Source of the DNA: RGIG5612 sp045598285
GTDB taxonomy: Bacteria > Bacillota > Clostridia > Lachnospirales > Lachnospiraceae
Assembly (NCBI GenBank): GCA_045598285.1
Contig: JAZLLU010000019.1
Location: forward strand, 1-61,782
Direction of reading: 5' to 3'
Length of the DNA: 61,782 nucleotides
This document shows positions 17,072 through 25,342 of the stretch, piece by piece (the first letter of the stretch is position 1; each line of letters opens with the position of its first letter). The notes under the pieces were generated by a model. That model did not search any database. It was not told the origin of the DNA and saw only the letters and a list, made by a program, of their open reading frames with translations. Both the position numbers and the translations under genes were made by a program.

Positions 17072-18160
17072 TTATTTTTTGTTCTTGAAAATAACTTTTC
17101 TTTGAATGTTATAACTAAAGAAGAACAAGAAAAGATCAACTATACATTTTACAAGAAGTTCTAAAACTCCGTTGACATGCATTATATTTGTGAAGAATGA
17201 TACAAGTAAGTATGATGCAATCATCTGGCAGAAAGCTAAAATATAATATTTATACAGTGTGCTCTTTACGCCATCGGTTGACTTAAATACACCATTCTTA
17301 TTAATCACATAATTTACAAAAGATGACACAACCCTTGAAACAACGGTACATATAAGTACTTGCAATTTTGAGCTTACCCCATTGTGTTCCATTATCGCTT
17401 GCAAAATAGCATAAATCGCTATATCTGAACTCCATGAGATAATAGAACTTAATGCAAACTTAAGGAAATATCCTAATACAATCAAATAAATCTTAATTGA
17501 ATCCGTAATCTTATTAAAATGTGATGATGCATTGTCATCAATATAAATCGTTTCTATTGGTTCCTCATAATAAGGAATATTTTTATTGACTATTTCAATG
17601 AGCATATTTGTTTCATACTCATATCTGTCACCTTTTAATTTGGAAAAATCTTCAAACCATTCTGCTGGAACAATTCTAAGTCCCGTTTGAGTATCTTTAA
17701 GATCGATACCACATGCAAACTTAAATACTTTGCTAGAAATTTTATTTCCTAATCTATTTCTTGTTGGAACATTTGGAGAATTAAAATCTCTTCCACCAAT
17801 AATAACGCTGCCCGGTTTTAGTTCATATGAAATAATACAATTTTCAATAGAATTAACCGTATGTTGTCCGTCGCCGTCACATGTAACGGCAAATTCAATA
17901 TCTTTTCTATATTCCGCAAGATATGAAAATGCTGTTTTTAATGCAGCGCCTTTTCCTTTGTTAACCTCATGTCTTAAAAGAGTTACTTCCGAATGCCTTG
18001 CTGCTTGTTCAAATATTTCATCATACTCTATAGCACTTCCATCGTTAACAACAATAATATTCTTAAATTCTCCCACAATTAATTCATTCACAAAATTTGT
18101 GAACTTAATATCTGGATTCAATACCGGTAATATAATTGCGCAATTTTTATATTTACTCAT
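17072..18160 (-). CDS. Family 2 glycosyltransferase fused to a GtrA-like membrane domain
   Basis: 362 residues. The N-terminal 225 form a GT-A fold: AIILPVLNP, VVNDGS (about 41-46), NKGKGAALKTAF, and the metal-binding TCDGDGQH (about 93-100). The C-terminal 130 residues have four membrane segments with the GtrA pattern, including SFVNYVINKNGVF and a final YNIQRKVIFKNKK. Such fusions resemble polyprenyl-phosphate sugar synthases plus flippase-type GtrA; they make lipid-linked sugar for cell-wall or surface decoration. The start overlaps the end of the mobA-like gene by 8 bp, so the two are coupled. Sugar donor unknown. Confidence 0.88.
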   Translation of the reverse strand: MSKYKNCAIILPVLNPDIKFTNFVNELIVGEFKNIIVVNDGSAIEYDEIFEQAARHSEVTLLRHEVNKGKGAALKTAFSYLAEYRKDIEFAVTCDGDGQHTVNSIENCIISYELKPGSVIIGGRDFNSPNVPTRNRLGNKISSKVFKFACGIDLKDTQTGLRIVPAEWFEDFSKLKGDRYEYETNMLIEIVNKNIPYYEEPIETIYIDDNASSHFNKITDSIKIYLIVLGYFLKFALSSIISWSSDIAIYAILQAIMEHNGVSSKLQVLICTVVSRVVSSFVNYVINKNGVFKSTDGVKSTLYKYYILAFCQMIASYLLVSFFTNIMHVNGVLELLVKCIVDLFLFFFSYNIQRKVIFKNKK

Positions 18161-18752
18161 ATGCCTTTTTATAGTCTCCTGGATAGTTAATATTTCTAAA
18201 AGCTTTATTAAAATCTACTTGTTTTAAGTAAGGATATTTTTTTATTAAATCCAATTTTGTTAACACTTTGTACTTATCTTCTAACACCTTTACTATTGAA
18301 AGCTTTTCCTCTTCTATCGCTTTCTTAAGAAGTGGTAAAGCCTCTTTTGAATATGCTGCTAAAAGTGGCTCATTTTTTTCTTTAAGATTCAAGCACGAAG
18401 CAACTCCGTCACACTCATCAATTAGAATCGATAAGATATCTAACGCAGCTTCCGGGACATCTGTTGGAACAACTGCAATTTTTCCCTCGTTGATTTCTTC
18501 AAGTAAAGTCGCAATCGCGCCAATCGGCCCTAAACCTTCATACTTATCAATAATTATATTAGCCTGCGGTATAATTTCTCTTATTTTTTCTGCGTGTTCT
18601 TTTGTATCTACCGAAATATATACTTTTTCAAAACAATAACACGCATCTGCAAAAATGCGTTCCAAAAAAGTGGCCTTGTCAATCAATAAAAAGGCCTTAT
18701 CTGTACCCATGCGAGTACTTTTACCGCCGGCAAGTATTGCCAAGCTTTTCAT
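18153..18752 (-). CDS. MobA-like molybdenum cofactor guanylyltransferase / nucleotidyltransferase
   Basis: 199 residues with the MobA N-terminus SLAILAGGKSTRMGTDKAF (GGxSxRMGxxK, nucleotide binding), GLGPIGAIATLLE, PTDVPE where MobA usually has a CDxP-type motif, and the C-terminal FRNINYPGDYKK. True MobA attaches GMP to molybdopterin. No molybdoenzyme or other cofactor gene is in this window, and the next gene is a glycosyltransferase, so a sugar-nucleotide role cannot be excluded. There is no Shine-Dalgarno before the start; the -10 box position suggests the message may begin at the ATG itself. Confidence 0.75.
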   Translation of the reverse strand: MKSLAILAGGKSTRMGTDKAFLLIDKATFLERIFADACYCFEKVYISVDTKEHAEKIREIIPQANIIIDKYEGLGPIGAIATLLEEINEGKIAVVPTDVPEAALDILSILIDECDGVASCLNLKEKNEPLLAAYSKEALPLLKKAIEEEKLSIVKVLEDKYKVLTKLDLIKKYPYLKQVDFNKAFRNINYPGDYKKAYE

Positions 18753-18759
18753 AATCGAT

Positions 18760-18768
18760 ATTATACCA
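18760..18768 (-). promoter_or_regulatory. Extended -10 promoter placing transcription start at the mobA ATG
   Basis: TGGTATAAT on the minus strand (18768-18760), an extended -10 form with no good -35, is followed by exactly seven bases and then the ATG at 18752. The usual -10 to +1 distance would put +1 at or next to the A of the ATG, which gives a leaderless message. Confidence 0.5.
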
Positions 18769-18816
18769 TAATATAGAGATTAAAAGATAGAAATTATTGA
18801 CTTTTTTTGACCAACT

Positions 18817-18960
18817 ATTTGCCTTGAAAAGTTAACTTTTCTTGCTTCAACTCCTAAAAACTGTATTGAATAAATTATTCGCCTTGAAAAGTTAACTTTT
18901 CTTGCTTCAACTCCTAGAAACTGTATTAAATAAATTATTCGCCTTAAAAAGTTAACTTTT
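18817..18960. repeat. 60-bp tandem repeat, about 2.4 copies, with a 14-bp palindrome in each
   Basis: Positions 18841-18900 and 18901-18960 are the same 60 bp with three substitutions, and 18817-18840 is the end of a further copy. Each copy ends with the perfect palindrome AAAAGTTAACTTTT (18827-18840, 18887-18900, 18947-18960), so the three palindromes are spaced by exactly 60 bp. The repeat lies in the 393-bp gap between the mobA promoter and the truncated gene at 19146. There are no unique spacers, so this is not a CRISPR array. It could be a set of operators spaced on one helix face or an expanded intergenic repeat. Confidence 0.9.
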
Positions 18961-19103
18961 GTACCCCATTATACCTTCATTGAATAATCGACTGAAATAA
19001 GCTGCTAAAAGCATCCACGATTGACAACAATAGCATCCGATTTGTTGGTTAAATAATTGTTAAAGCTCTCATAAGTTATATTTAATTTTGATGTGGGTAC
19101 AAA
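18957..19103. other. Non-coding stretch with imperfect inverted ends (possible small insertion remnant)
   Basis: TTTTGTACCCCAT at 18957 onward and ATGTGGGTACAAAA ending at 19103 are inverted copies with one extra base. They bound about 145 bp of AT-rich sequence without a convincing gene. The layout resembles a small non-autonomous element, but no flanking target duplication could be confirmed. It lies between the 60-bp repeats and the broken end of the gene at 19146. Confidence 0.3.
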
Positions 19104-19145
19104 ACTAGCAATAATACGGCAAAAAAATTTTAATGTCTTAAAAAA

Positions 19146-19844
19146 TCATAAAAAATCACACATGCATGAATTTCTCCCAAGAAAAGTTGCTGCGTTTTGT
19201 TTTAGTACAACTTTCCCATTTGCTAAAAATTCTTTTAAGCCATATCCCCCTTTACTTATTGGCAATTTTTTTATTACAGCTAAATTAACCTCTTGCAATG
19301 AATTACAATTATCTGTTACAAATTGAACTGCATATTTTGATTTTTTTATACCCTTTAAACCTTTAGCCCTCTCTATGAAAGCTGTAATTTTTTTCACTGA
19401 TGTCAAAGGTGTTCTTTGACGATGATGTATTTCATCGCCCGAATATTCCAAAACAAACATGGCGCAAAGCAAACATCCTATTTTTACTGCTACACTAAGT
19501 TCAAAATTATTCACTGCATAAACAAAACACAATTCTGGGCATGCAACGTATACTTCTAGATCACGCCTGTCATTCAAGCGAACGAAGCTCCTCTTTGGAA
19601 ATGTTTTACGATACGCAAACAATTTATATTTTGTAGTTGTTCTTCTTTTCTTATTTTGGGGAACCATAAGCTGAACTGGGAACAAGAGATTATAATCTTT
19701 TGCTATCCAGCTTGCTATTTCGTCATTTATGGAGAATTCAAAATTTGGCTTTAAACTTACATTAACTGGTGATGGATAATAATATTTTTCAACCCCATCC
19801 AACCAATATTCCAAAGCCGACAAATCAATTAACGGAATAATCAT
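19146..19844 (-). CDS. N-terminal remnant of an AbiEi/DUF559-like endonuclease-family protein (probably truncated)
   Basis: 232 residues. I recognise the pattern of a family known mainly from Coriobacteriia and some Clostridia: VYVACPELCFVYAVNN, then TPLTSVKKITAFIERAKGLKGIKK, then KLPISKGGYGL. Intact members continue with a CDfxWPE...ALEYDSD nuclease core. Here the protein stops right at NSCMCDFL, where the nuclease domain should begin, and no frame downstream restores it. I therefore think it is inactive as a nuclease. The Shine-Dalgarno is weak (AGAAAAG). A repeat-rich non-coding stretch abuts the broken end. The family recognition is from memory and should be treated as moderately sure. 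Confidence 0.5.
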   Translation of the reverse strand: MIIPLIDLSALEYWLDGVEKYYYPSPVNVSLKPNFEFSINDEIASWIAKDYNLLFPVQLMVPQNKKRRTTTKYKLFAYRKTFPKRSFVRLNDRRDLEVYVACPELCFVYAVNNFELSVAVKIGCLLCAMFVLEYSGDEIHHRQRTPLTSVKKITAFIERAKGLKGIKKSKYAVQFVTDNCNSLQEVNLAVIKKLPISKGGYGLKEFLANGKVVLKQNAATFLGRNSCMCDFL

Positions 19845-19876
19845 ACTTTTCTATTATTTATCTTAACTATTGAATT

Positions 19877-19904
19877 GATTGAAATCGTCGGAACCGACGC
19901 AATC
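19877..19904 (-). promoter_or_regulatory. Small GC-rich hairpin in the leader of the 19146-19844 gene
   Basis: CGTCGG (19886-19891) and CCGACG (19894-19899) pair around two bases, and GATTG/CAATC extend the stem past a 4-nt bulge. It lies 33-60 bp before the start codon, inside the predicted leader. The function is unknown. Confidence 0.4.
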
Positions 19905-19924
19905 TTATAAGACTATTATGATTT

Positions 19925-19952
19925 ATTATACTCATTTGAAGAAAAAAGTCTA
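19925..19952 (-). promoter_or_regulatory. Candidate promoter of the truncated gene
   Basis: On the minus strand TAGACT (19952-19947) and TATAAT (19930-19925) are 16 bp apart. The -35 lies inside one copy of the 27-bp tandem duplication. The leader would be about 70 nt long. Confidence 0.35.
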
Positions 19953-19997
19953 CTAAATACTCCAAATGCGAAAAGTCTACTAACTACTCCAAATGCG
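19944..19997. repeat. 27-bp tandem duplication overlapping the 3' end of the Pr6Pr gene
   Basis: 19944-19970 and 19971-19997 differ at one base. The second copy contains the last codons and the TAG stop of the membrane-protein gene, so the first copy is a duplicate of that gene end lying just outside it. Confidence 0.85.
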
Positions 19998-20694
19998 AAA
20001 GGCCTTGATTCTTTAAGGCTTTCGTTTTAAGTTGAATAAAGAGTTGTCCCAATGCCATAAAAACAGCCAACAATACTATCAAGGCAAAAGCAACTCCAAC
20101 TCCTAAGGTCTTAGAACTTATTAAACTTAAATCAAATCCAAACCATCCAGTTGGTGCTCCATAATTCAAGAAATTGTACGGAGCTTTCATATCATTTGAC
20201 CAGCGAACGCCAAAACATTCAGCTGCGATTATTACATAAACTACGTATACCAACATCGAAGTTATTGCAACAACTGCATGTGTTTTCTTCGGTTTATATC
20301 CATCATCAAAAAGAAAGAAATCAAGAATTGCTAGGATAGGCGAAACAAAATGTGCGCAAAAGCTTCTTGCTCCATGCAAAAAATAAGCTCCAAGGAATCC
20401 GCTTTTGCTTGTCGGTGCAAGTACGCAAATATAAATCAAGAATGTAACAAATATTGCAAGTGTCATTACAAACTTAAACACATACATCCACTGTTTTCGA
20501 ATATCTTTTCCATACTTTAATCTAATAATATCTGCAATCAAAAAAAGTAGTAATGCAATTCCTACGCCGATATTCGACAATGTTGTAAATTTGGTAAAAT
20601 TCTGTTTCACGTTGCAGTACATAACCATTGCATAAGTAATATCTGCAACTGCAACAACTTTCAGCACTATTCCTCTAATAATTTTCTTTTCCAT
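19984..20694 (-). CDS. Pr6Pr family integral membrane protein
   Basis: 236 residues from the ATG at 20694, with six or so membrane segments. Family marks are FTKFTTLSNIGVGI near the start, a central HGARSFCAHFVSPILAILDFF with the His-rich turn, and YNFLNYGAP before the last segment. Pr6Pr proteins are small multi-pass membrane proteins of unknown function. An in-frame TTG three codons upstream is only 2 bp from AAGGAG, whereas the ATG is 11 bp away, so I prefer the ATG. The gene is preceded by a terminator and appears to be transcribed alone. Confidence 0.8.
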   Translation of the reverse strand: MEKKIIRGIVLKVVAVADITYAMVMYCNVKQNFTKFTTLSNIGVGIALLLFLIADIIRLKYGKDIRKQWMYVFKFVMTLAIFVTFLIYICVLAPTSKSGFLGAYFLHGARSFCAHFVSPILAILDFFLFDDGYKPKKTHAVVAITSMLVYVVYVIIAAECFGVRWSNDMKAPYNFLNYGAPTGWFGFDLSLISSKTLGVGVAFALIVLLAVFMALGQLFIQLKTKALKNQGLSHLE

Positions 20695-20733
20695 GTCTAT
20701 CAATTCTCCTTAGGATATTATACCACTTTTCTC

Positions 20734-20769
20734 AAAAAAAGACCCCTGGTTCTTCTAAACCAAAGGTCT
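20734..20769 (-). terminator. Intrinsic terminator downstream of the M18 aminopeptidase gene
   Basis: Read on the minus strand, AGACC-TTTGGTT pairs with AACCA-GGGGTCT (one mismatch region) and is followed by seven T. It lies between the aminopeptidase stop and the Pr6Pr gene. Confidence 0.8.
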
Positions 20770-20792
20770 AAGTCATAGCTTTATTCACTTTT

Positions 20793-20832
20793 ACTTTCCG
20801 TGGAAATTCAAAATCGAATTTTCGCGGAAGTG
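20793..20832. other. Imperfect 17-bp inverted repeat in the 3' region of the aminopeptidase gene
   Basis: 20793-20809 and 20816-20832 are near-complementary with a 6-nt loop; the differences are mostly wobble pairs. There is no T-run, so it looks like an RNA 3'-end stem rather than a terminator. The true terminator is 25 bp further on. Confidence 0.5.
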
Positions 20833-20851
20833 AGGGTGTTATCGAACAATT

Positions 20852-22246
20852 TTAAGCCTTTTCGAAAACTGTCTTCATGCATTTGTATGTCATGTAGCAA
20901 TCAAGTTTAGAAACTGTTTCGTAAGGAGCATGCATACTTAAAACTGGAACGCCTGCATCGATTGTATCGATGTTTCTGTTAGCAAGATCAAGTGCAACTG
21001 TACCACCGCCGCCTTGCTCGTTCTTGCCCATCTGGCACATTTGCCAAATTACGCCGCCGTCATTCATAAGTTTTCTTAATTTACCAACTACTTCTGCGCT
21101 AGCATCAGAAGCTCCGGCTTTTCCTTTATGTCCTGTATATTTGCAAAATGCTACGCCGTGATTAATCTTAGCATCATTTTGTGTTTCAAAAGCTTCTGCA
21201 TAGTTAGGATCATAAGCTGCTGTAACATCAGCACTTACGCAGAATGAATTTGCAAAGCAATCTCTTAAATCAACCTTTTGACCTTTGCAAAGGTCTCCTA
21301 CAAACCACTCAAAAGCTTCACTAATCATACCTGTTACGCCAACGCTTCCAATTTCTTCTTTGTCAGCGAAGATACAAACGCCCGTCTTCTTAATATTCTT
21401 AGCATCAAAAAGTCCTGCCATCTCTGCATAAGCACATACTCTATCGTCATGTCCGTAAGCAGCGATTAAGCTTCTATCAAATCCTATATCTCTAGCTTTT
21501 CCAGCAGGAACAACTTCTAACTCAGCTGAGATAAAGTCTTCTTCTGTCATGCCATATTTCTCATTTAAAATTTTCATAATAGCAAGTTTAACTCTATCTT
21601 TTTCATCTGCGTTGCCGATAGGTTTAGAACCAACTAATAATCTTAAAATTTCTGATGGAACTGCTTGGTCAAGTGGCAACTTGTCAGAAGCTTTATCAAG
21701 GTGTGGAAGAAGGTCTTCGATAATAAATTGAGGATCGCCTTCATCAGCACCGATATTAACGTTTACAGTCTTGCCATTCTTTAGGATTACAACGCCATAA
21801 AGTTCTAACGTTCTAGCAAGCCATTGATATTTTCTAATTCCACCATAATGATGTGTCCTAAGATAAGCCATCTCGCCTTCTTCATAAAGTGGATTTGGTT
21901 TAAGATCTAATCTAGGAGCATCTGTATGCGCTGCAGTAAGGTTAATTCCTTTTGCTAAACTTTCTGTTCCTATAACAGCAAGCATAATAGCTTTGCCTCT
22001 GTTATTGAAATAAACTTTATCGCCTGCTTTTAACTTCATACCAGCTTTATATTCTTTAAAGCCTTTTTCTTTTGCAAGTTTAATACAATAATCAACGCAA
22101 AGTCTTTCTGTCTTTCCATTATCTAAGAACTCCTTATAGCCTTCGCAATAAGCATTCATTTTCTTTTCTTCTGAGGCACTAAGTTTATCAAATCCATTAG
22201 GTGATTCATAAAACAAAGTGTCTTTTAATGATTTTTTTTCTGCCAT
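20852..22246 (-). CDS. M18 family aminopeptidase
   Basis: 464-residue zinc aminopeptidase of the aspartyl aminopeptidase type, acting on N-terminal acidic or neutral residues of peptides in the cytoplasm. Metal and catalytic sites seen are THTDAPRLDLKP (His and Asp), GADEGDP, DKEEIGSVGVTG with the Glu general base, SADVTAAYDPN, and SMHAPYETVSKLD with the C-terminal His ligand. The start at 22246 follows GGAGG; a 13-codon in-frame extension lacks a ribosome site. It fits with the S66 peptidase and the oligopeptide importer upstream as a peptide-use cluster. Confidence 0.92.
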   Translation of the reverse strand: MAEKKSLKDTLFYESPNGFDKLSASEEKKMNAYCEGYKEFLDNGKTERLCVDYCIKLAKEKGFKEYKAGMKLKAGDKVYFNNRGKAIMLAVIGTESLAKGINLTAAHTDAPRLDLKPNPLYEEGEMAYLRTHHYGGIRKYQWLARTLELYGVVILKNGKTVNVNIGADEGDPQFIIEDLLPHLDKASDKLPLDQAVPSEILRLLVGSKPIGNADEKDRVKLAIMKILNEKYGMTEEDFISAELEVVPAGKARDIGFDRSLIAAYGHDDRVCAYAEMAGLFDAKNIKKTGVCIFADKEEIGSVGVTGMISEAFEWFVGDLCKGQKVDLRDCFANSFCVSADVTAAYDPNYAEAFETQNDAKINHGVAFCKYTGHKGKAGASDASAEVVGKLRKLMNDGGVIWQMCQMGKNEQGGGGTVALDLANRNIDTIDAGVPVLSMHAPYETVSKLDCYMTYKCMKTVFEKA

Positions 22247-22285
22247 TTTTTGGTCCTCCAAAAATATTTTTCTATAATATATCAC

Positions 22286-22314
22286 ATTTTACTTTACTTG
22301 TGGAATCTTTCCAA
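22286..22314 (-). promoter_or_regulatory. Candidate promoter of the M18 aminopeptidase gene
   Basis: TTGGAA (22314-22309) and TAAAAT (22291-22286) on the minus strand are 17 bp apart. An 8-bp perfect inverted repeat (AATCTTTC/GAAAGATT, 22304-22323) covers the -35 box and may be an operator or the end of the S66 transcript. Confidence 0.45.
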
Positions 22315-22349
22315 AGAAAGATTGTAGCCTCGTCATAAATTCACTTTTA

Positions 22350-23375
22350 TTAAAAATCAAATCGAATCACTTGTTCTTTTGTATTTACCGTTGCGTTTAC
22401 ACCAAATGGAATAATGCATCTTGGAACAGCATGTCCAACATTTATATTAGCAACGATAGGTAGATTCTTATTTGACACTTCTTCAACAATAATTTTCTTA
22501 TATTCTTCAAAATATAATTCATCCATAGGTTTTCCGCAAATTATTCCAGACACAACTTCGAATATACCTGTTTTCTTAAGAGTCCTTATCATGTGGCGGT
22601 AGTGTTCAGGAGACGGTTGCTCCTCACTAGTTTCAAGTAAAAAGATTTTTCCTTTCCAATCATCTAAACTTGGAAAAAGATGATATCTTTCACACAATGA
22701 TACCGTATCTATATACCTAGAATTATCAAATATATCAAAAAGCGTCTCTAAACATCCGCCAAGTATCTCTCCATTAAAAATAGCATCCCCCTGAAGCAAT
22801 TCAAACCCTTTATTTTGATGCTTTATTCGTGGTGTTCCAACAGGTACAGACCAATCTTTTCGTTCTTCATACCATATATCACTTGGTCTTATTTCTTTTA
22901 TCTTTCCAGTACAAAGCAACTCTTCAAAATAATGAGCTGTATAAGGAAGCATCGTGTTTTCAAGTTCACATACATCTGCTAAAAACGACTGTCCATAAAA
23001 AGTATTCAATCCTACCTTATGAAGCATCAAATGATTCATTGTAGAATCCGAAAAACCAAGGAATATCTTATTATTTACAACCTTTTTCAATTCATCATTT
23101 TCAAACAAATATGGAAGCAAACGATATGTATCATCTCCTCCAATTGCACACAGTATCATATCAATAGACTCATCCGAAAACGCACACAGCAAATCTTTTG
23201 CACGTTTTTCAGGATGCTCTTTTATATATTCAATTCCTCGCTTCGCATGTGGCATTATTACCACTTCTAAGCCATAATCAGCTAATCTTTTTTCACCAAG
23301 TTTTACTTCATGGCTAACAAAACTTTCACCAATTGTGCCTGCTGACAGACTAACAATTGCAACCTTCTTGACCAT
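22350..23375 (-). CDS. S66 family peptidase (LD-carboxypeptidase / MccF-like)
   Basis: 341 residues. S66 serine peptidases cut the L,D-bond of muropeptides (LdcA) or inactivate microcin C-type conjugates (MccF). The family line CAIGGDDTYRLLPYLF is present, followed by FLGFSDSTMNHLMLHKVG with the likely nucleophile Ser in FSDS, GGCLETLFDI, LLETSEEQPSPE, and the C-terminal NINVGHAVPRCIIPFGV with the catalytic His. The form GGDDTYRLLPYL is closer to the MccF-like branch than to E. coli LdcA. GGAGC precedes the ATG by 8 bp. It lies just beyond the terminator of the opp operon. Confidence 0.88.
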   Translation of the reverse strand: MVKKVAIVSLSAGTIGESFVSHEVKLGEKRLADYGLEVVIMPHAKRGIEYIKEHPEKRAKDLLCAFSDESIDMILCAIGGDDTYRLLPYLFENDELKKVVNNKIFLGFSDSTMNHLMLHKVGLNTFYGQSFLADVCELENTMLPYTAHYFEELLCTGKIKEIRPSDIWYEERKDWSVPVGTPRIKHQNKGFELLQGDAIFNGEILGGCLETLFDIFDNSRYIDTVSLCERYHLFPSLDDWKGKIFLLETSEEQPSPEHYRHMIRTLKKTGIFEVVSGIICGKPMDELYFEEYKKIIVEEVSNKNLPIVANINVGHAVPRCIIPFGVNATVNTKEQVIRFDF

Positions 23376-23394
23376 ATTTATATGCTCCTATCTA

Positions 23395-23422
23395 CAAAAG
23401 GACGCTCCTCGGAGCGTCCTTT
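23395..23422 (-). terminator. Terminator at the end of the opp operon
   Basis: GGACGCTC and GAGCGTCC (23401-23420) form a perfect 8-bp stem with a CTCG loop, extended by A/T pairs. On the minus strand it is followed by TTTTG, a short but acceptable U-tract. Confidence 0.8.
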
Positions 23423-23444
23423 CAAAGTAGTTTACGCGTTTTTA

Positions 23445-25268
23445 TTATTTAGCGATTGTTGTGTACATAAAGTACTTGTATCCTAATGGGTTAGAGAAGA
23501 ATCCTTCAACTTTTTCGCTAATCATATAAAGGTCTGTGTAGAAGTATAATGGGCAGATAGCACCTGTGCTCATAAGTAAATCTTCTGCTTTATGCATTAA
23601 TTTATTACGTTGCTCAAGGTCTGTACATGATTTAATCTTTCCGATTACAACATCATATGTTTCAGCCCATGTTCCATTTTCAACCTTTAATGTATCACCA
23701 CAGTCTGTAAGGTCTAATGAGTAAACCTTGTTACCTGTGTTAGCACCTTTACCAAACTGACAGTCATTGTTACCAGAAGCAGTAATCCACATATCTAAGA
23801 AACAAATACCGTCGTTGTAGTCAGCTACCCAACCGTTACGAGCGATTGAGAAGTCACCATTCTTACGTGTCTCAAGGAATGTAGCCCACTCTTGGTTTTC
23901 AAGTTGCATATTAATACCAATACCAGCTAAAGCGCTTTGTAAATACTCAGCGATTGCCTTATGAGCATCGTTTGTATTGTAAAGGTATGTTAATGTTGGG
24001 AAGTTTGTAACCTTTCCATCAGCAACTGTGTAATATTTTCCTAATACTTCTAAAGCTTGAGCATAATTATCTTCAAGAGCTTCTTTTGAAACATCATAGT
24101 ATCCAAAGTAAGGATTTCCAGCTTTACCAGCTGCCTTATAGAACTGTGTTCCAGCTGGCTCTGTAATACCCATAGCTACGAATGAAGAAGCAGGAACTTG
24201 TCCGCCTTGTGCAACATCTTCACAAATATAGTTACGGTCAAATACTAATGAAAGAGCATTACGAACTTCTGCTTGCTCTACTGGTGTAAGAGTCTTTCCA
24301 GCAGGAGAAACGTCAAAGTTCATATTCCAGCTTACGTAATATGTACCGATTTGGCCTTCTACTACGAATTCATCTGGATAATCTTTCTTTAATGATGCGA
24401 TTTCATTTGTAGGAACGTCGTCGATTAATAACCATTCGCCGTTCTTGAAGTTTGAAAGCATGTTGTTAGCATCATCACTTAAGTAGAATTTAATTTCAGG
24501 CATTGTGCAAAGTTTTGCATCAGCATGATTTTCATTCTTTGTTAATGTGATAACTGAGTTATGCTCCCAATCTGTTAATGTGTACATACCGTTTGATACG
24601 TATGTCTTAGGGTCTGCTGCCCAAGCACCATCGTTATCAACAACATCTTCACGTACTGGGAAGAATGTTGGGAATGCCAATAATTCATTCCAGTATGGAA
24701 CGTTACCTGTTGTAGTAACAACGAATGTCTTGTCATCTTTAGCTTCAACAGCTAATTTAGCGTCAGGATTTGCTTGTGTATAAAGGTCATTTCCTTCTTC
24801 ATCCTTTTCGCCTGTTGGAACTTCTTCCCAAATTTCAGCGTAGCCTTTAACTAATTCAAACATATATGAATAGTCTGCTGCGAGTGCATAACTAGCTGCA
24901 CGGTTCCAAGCAAATACAAAGTCACCTGCTGTAACGTCTTTTCCATCAGACCATTTAGCACCATCACGGATTGTATAAGTATAAGTAAATGTTCCGTCAC
25001 CGTTATCAACTGGAGCTACAAGTTCTTCTGCAACGTCAGCTACGATTTCCAATGTTCCGTCATCTTTTTGTGCCCATTTTGCAAGGCCTGAGAAAAGGTG
25101 AGCTAACATTGTAGCACCATCAACTGCTGAGTTAAGAGCAGGATCAAGTGTTTGTGGTTCAGAAGCGATACAAACTGAAAGAGAGTTTGTAGAACCCTTC
25201 TTGCCGCCACATGCGCAAAGACCAAATACCATAGTCAATGCTAAGATTGCAACGATAATTTTTTTCAT
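23445..25268 (-). CDS. oppA: Oligopeptide ABC transporter, substrate-binding lipoprotein
   Basis: 607 residues of the SBP family 5. The N-terminus has a lipoprotein signal (KKIIVAILALTMVFGLCAC, lipobox LCAC) and the mature protein begins CGGKKGS. SLSVCIASEPQTLDPALN, ASYALAADYSYMFE and VRNALSLVFDRNYI are family marks. It captures peptides outside the membrane and delivers them to OppBC. It is the last gene of the operon, separated from oppF by a stem-loop, an arrangement that often sets a different amount of binding protein. Confidence 0.95.
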   Translation of the reverse strand: MKKIIVAILALTMVFGLCACGGKKGSTNSLSVCIASEPQTLDPALNSAVDGATMLAHLFSGLAKWAQKDDGTLEIVADVAEELVAPVDNGDGTFTYTYTIRDGAKWSDGKDVTAGDFVFAWNRAASYALAADYSYMFELVKGYAEIWEEVPTGEKDEEGNDLYTQANPDAKLAVEAKDDKTFVVTTTGNVPYWNELLAFPTFFPVREDVVDNDGAWAADPKTYVSNGMYTLTDWEHNSVITLTKNENHADAKLCTMPEIKFYLSDDANNMLSNFKNGEWLLIDDVPTNEIASLKKDYPDEFVVEGQIGTYYVSWNMNFDVSPAGKTLTPVEQAEVRNALSLVFDRNYICEDVAQGGQVPASSFVAMGITEPAGTQFYKAAGKAGNPYFGYYDVSKEALEDNYAQALEVLGKYYTVADGKVTNFPTLTYLYNTNDAHKAIAEYLQSALAGIGINMQLENQEWATFLETRKNGDFSIARNGWVADYNDGICFLDMWITASGNNDCQFGKGANTGNKVYSLDLTDCGDTLKVENGTWAETYDVVIGKIKSCTDLEQRNKLMHKAEDLLMSTGAICPLYFYTDLYMISEKVEGFFSNPLGYKYFMYTTIAK

Positions 25269-25300
25269 TGTCTTTTCCTTTCTTTTTTTGAATTTATCAA

Positions 25301-25333
25301 AACGTGTAGCATTACGCGTTTATGTTACACGTT
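25301..25333 (-). other. Intercistronic stem-loop between oppF and oppA
   Basis: AACGTGTA (25301-25308) and TACACGTT (25326-25333) are perfect inverted copies with a 17-nt loop, followed on the minus strand by TTTTG. It may act as a partial terminator or a processing/stabilising stem that raises oppA relative to oppBCDF. Confidence 0.5.
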
Positions 25334-25342
25334 AAGATCATA

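Noticed and set aside
18817..18960. CRISPR array
   Set aside because: The 60-bp units are directly joined and almost identical along their full length; there are no unique spacers and no cas genes nearby.
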